Part shown: positions 63,060-64,000 of the stretch, in pieces
Layout of the letters: each line of letters opens with the position of its first letter
Numbering within the stretch: position 1 is the first letter of the stretch
Made by a program: the position numbers and the translations under genes
The notes under the pieces: generated by a model
Databases searched by the model: none
The model's input: only the letters and a program-made list of their open reading frames with translations
Told to the model about the DNA's origin: nothing
Assembly (NCBI GenBank): GCA_029948255.1
Contig: JALIZF010001250.1
Span: 62,001 to 126,000, forward strand
DNA from: Telmatactis stephensoni
Taxonomy: Eukaryota; Cnidaria; Anthozoa; Actiniaria; Isophelliidae
Length of the DNA: 64,000 nucleotides
Direction of reading: 5' to 3'

Positions 63060-63150
63060 TTTGGGCAACTTTAGGCGACTTAGCGCAACTTTGGGCAACT
63101 TAAGGCAACTTTGGGCAACTTAGGGCAACTTTAGGCGATTTAAGCAAAAA
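63060..63150. repeat. Tandem repeat ttgggcaactta/ttaggcgactt
   Basis: About seven copies of an 11-12 base unit ggcaacttt(g/a)g. Related pieces reappear near 63275 (gcgatttaaggcaacttt). Confidence 0.85.
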
Positions 63151-63168
63151 TTGGCCAAAAAGTCAATT

Positions 63169-63251
63169 AGTCTCCTTCGCAGCCGTTATTAGTCTAGCTC
63201 GACCGCAGGGGAATGGGAGCTAGACTAATATCGGCTGCGAAAGAGGCTAAA
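63169..63251. repeat. Inverted repeat (hairpin)
   Basis: Left gtctccttcgcagccg-ttattagtctagctc and right gagctagactaatatcggctgcgaaagaggc are complementary with a short loop. The piece gtctccctcgcagccgtg recurs at 48673-48691. Confidence 0.8.
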
Positions 63252-64000
63252 AGTCCATGGGACTTGCGAGTTTTTGCGATTTAAGGCAACTTTAGCAACC
63301 GGTGTAGGCCTTGGAATATGTATATTTATCCCTAAAAGTTGTTTCAAAAAGTCTTTTGTTATTGGATTCAAACTTAGTAATATAAGCGTCAAAGCGTAGA
63401 CAAGGAGTAGCGGGCTTATGATTAAGGAACCTTAAGCTTTTTCTTTTTCTTTTTGGAAAAATGGATACCTACGTGAACATTATAGACTGAATCATTCCTT
63501 AGATCTTAGCTAGTTAAGTACTTGCCCACAAATGATTGGTTAAATAGCTTCTGTGTTCCTCATTGCATGGTCACATTTTCAGTAACACGTGAGTAACACG
63601 TAACACGTGAGTAGACGTGAACGCATCGTATATCCGCGGCGTAAGATTCCTGGCCATTTACGAAATCTTCTCTAAATTGGTAAAAACCTCAAGTACATTA
63701 AGGCCTGGGATTTTAAGGCATTTGCTCAAAAATGAAAAATTGCCTGAAATGCGGTCTAGGCTTCAGCCTCAAAAGATTTTTTTGTCGAATAACAATTTTT
63801 GTTAAACTTAACATTTTGGCATAGGTTTCATAATGAGAGATTGGTCACGTGACCTGTTACATCAGAAAACACGTTTTTCAATCTCCGGTGGCGAAGACAA
63901 CACGAACTTTAAATGTTCTTACATTTTTAGAGTTGTGGTAATGTGTTGTACATGGATCTGTCTTGGCTACTTGTTTACCATTTTTAATTTACGAGATATT

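Noticed and set aside
63060..63150. Minus-strand ORF 62859-63098 as a gene
   Set aside because: It reads across a MITE and an 11-12 base tandem repeat.

Overview
This window is eukaryotic, intron-rich nuclear DNA from an animal. The protein-coding genes are clear metazoan orthologues with vertebrate-like exon structure and standard GT-AG introns. The spaces between and inside them are packed with small palindromic DNA transposons. Gene content, AT-rich introns and repeat style suggest a cnidarian, probably an anthozoan, but no sequence here proves the species. Most single open reading frames are exons or accidental. I built the gene models by joining exons by hand, with splice phase checked at every junction.

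Layout. (1) 64-19874, plus strand: three tandem genes for secreted, probably GPI-anchored Ly6/uPAR (LU, three-finger) proteins. Genes 1 (64-4773) and 2 (6649-10735) each carry a signal peptide and two LU domains with the same exon pattern, so they look like a tandem duplication. Gene 3 (14804-19874) has one LU domain and a 4.5 kb intron. All five LU domains show 12 cysteines rather than the textbook 10. (2) 21721-34227, plus: a complete 27-exon gene for coatomer gamma (COPG, 881 residues) of the COPI vesicle coat. (3) 37470-49091, plus: a complete 11-coding-exon BRPF-family gene (1225 residues: zinc finger, EPL1-like region, PHD, extended PHD, bromodomain, PWWP), the scaffold of MYST-type histone acetyltransferases. 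(4) 53683-58953, minus: an HBP1-type transcription factor (AXH domain and HMG box), tail to tail with BRPF. It has an N-terminal C2H2 zinc finger that I do not know from vertebrate HBP1. (5) 59-64 kb: no convincing coding gene, only repeats and a possible upstream HBP1 exon.

The genes do not form a pathway: surface proteins, a vesicle-coat housekeeping gene and two chromatin/transcription genes are simply neighbours. The noncoding DNA holds at least seven short inverted-repeat element families, some nested, plus a truncated LINE tail, tRNA-like SINE pieces and purine-rich tracts. Two tandem repeats have grown across splice sites: the donor of exon 2 in LU gene 2 (7870-8270) and the acceptor of BRPF exon 9 (46145-46385). 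These two arrays, the HBP1 zinc finger and a 1.15 kb inverted-repeat element with an unusual ORF in COPG intron 15 are the items most worth a second look.
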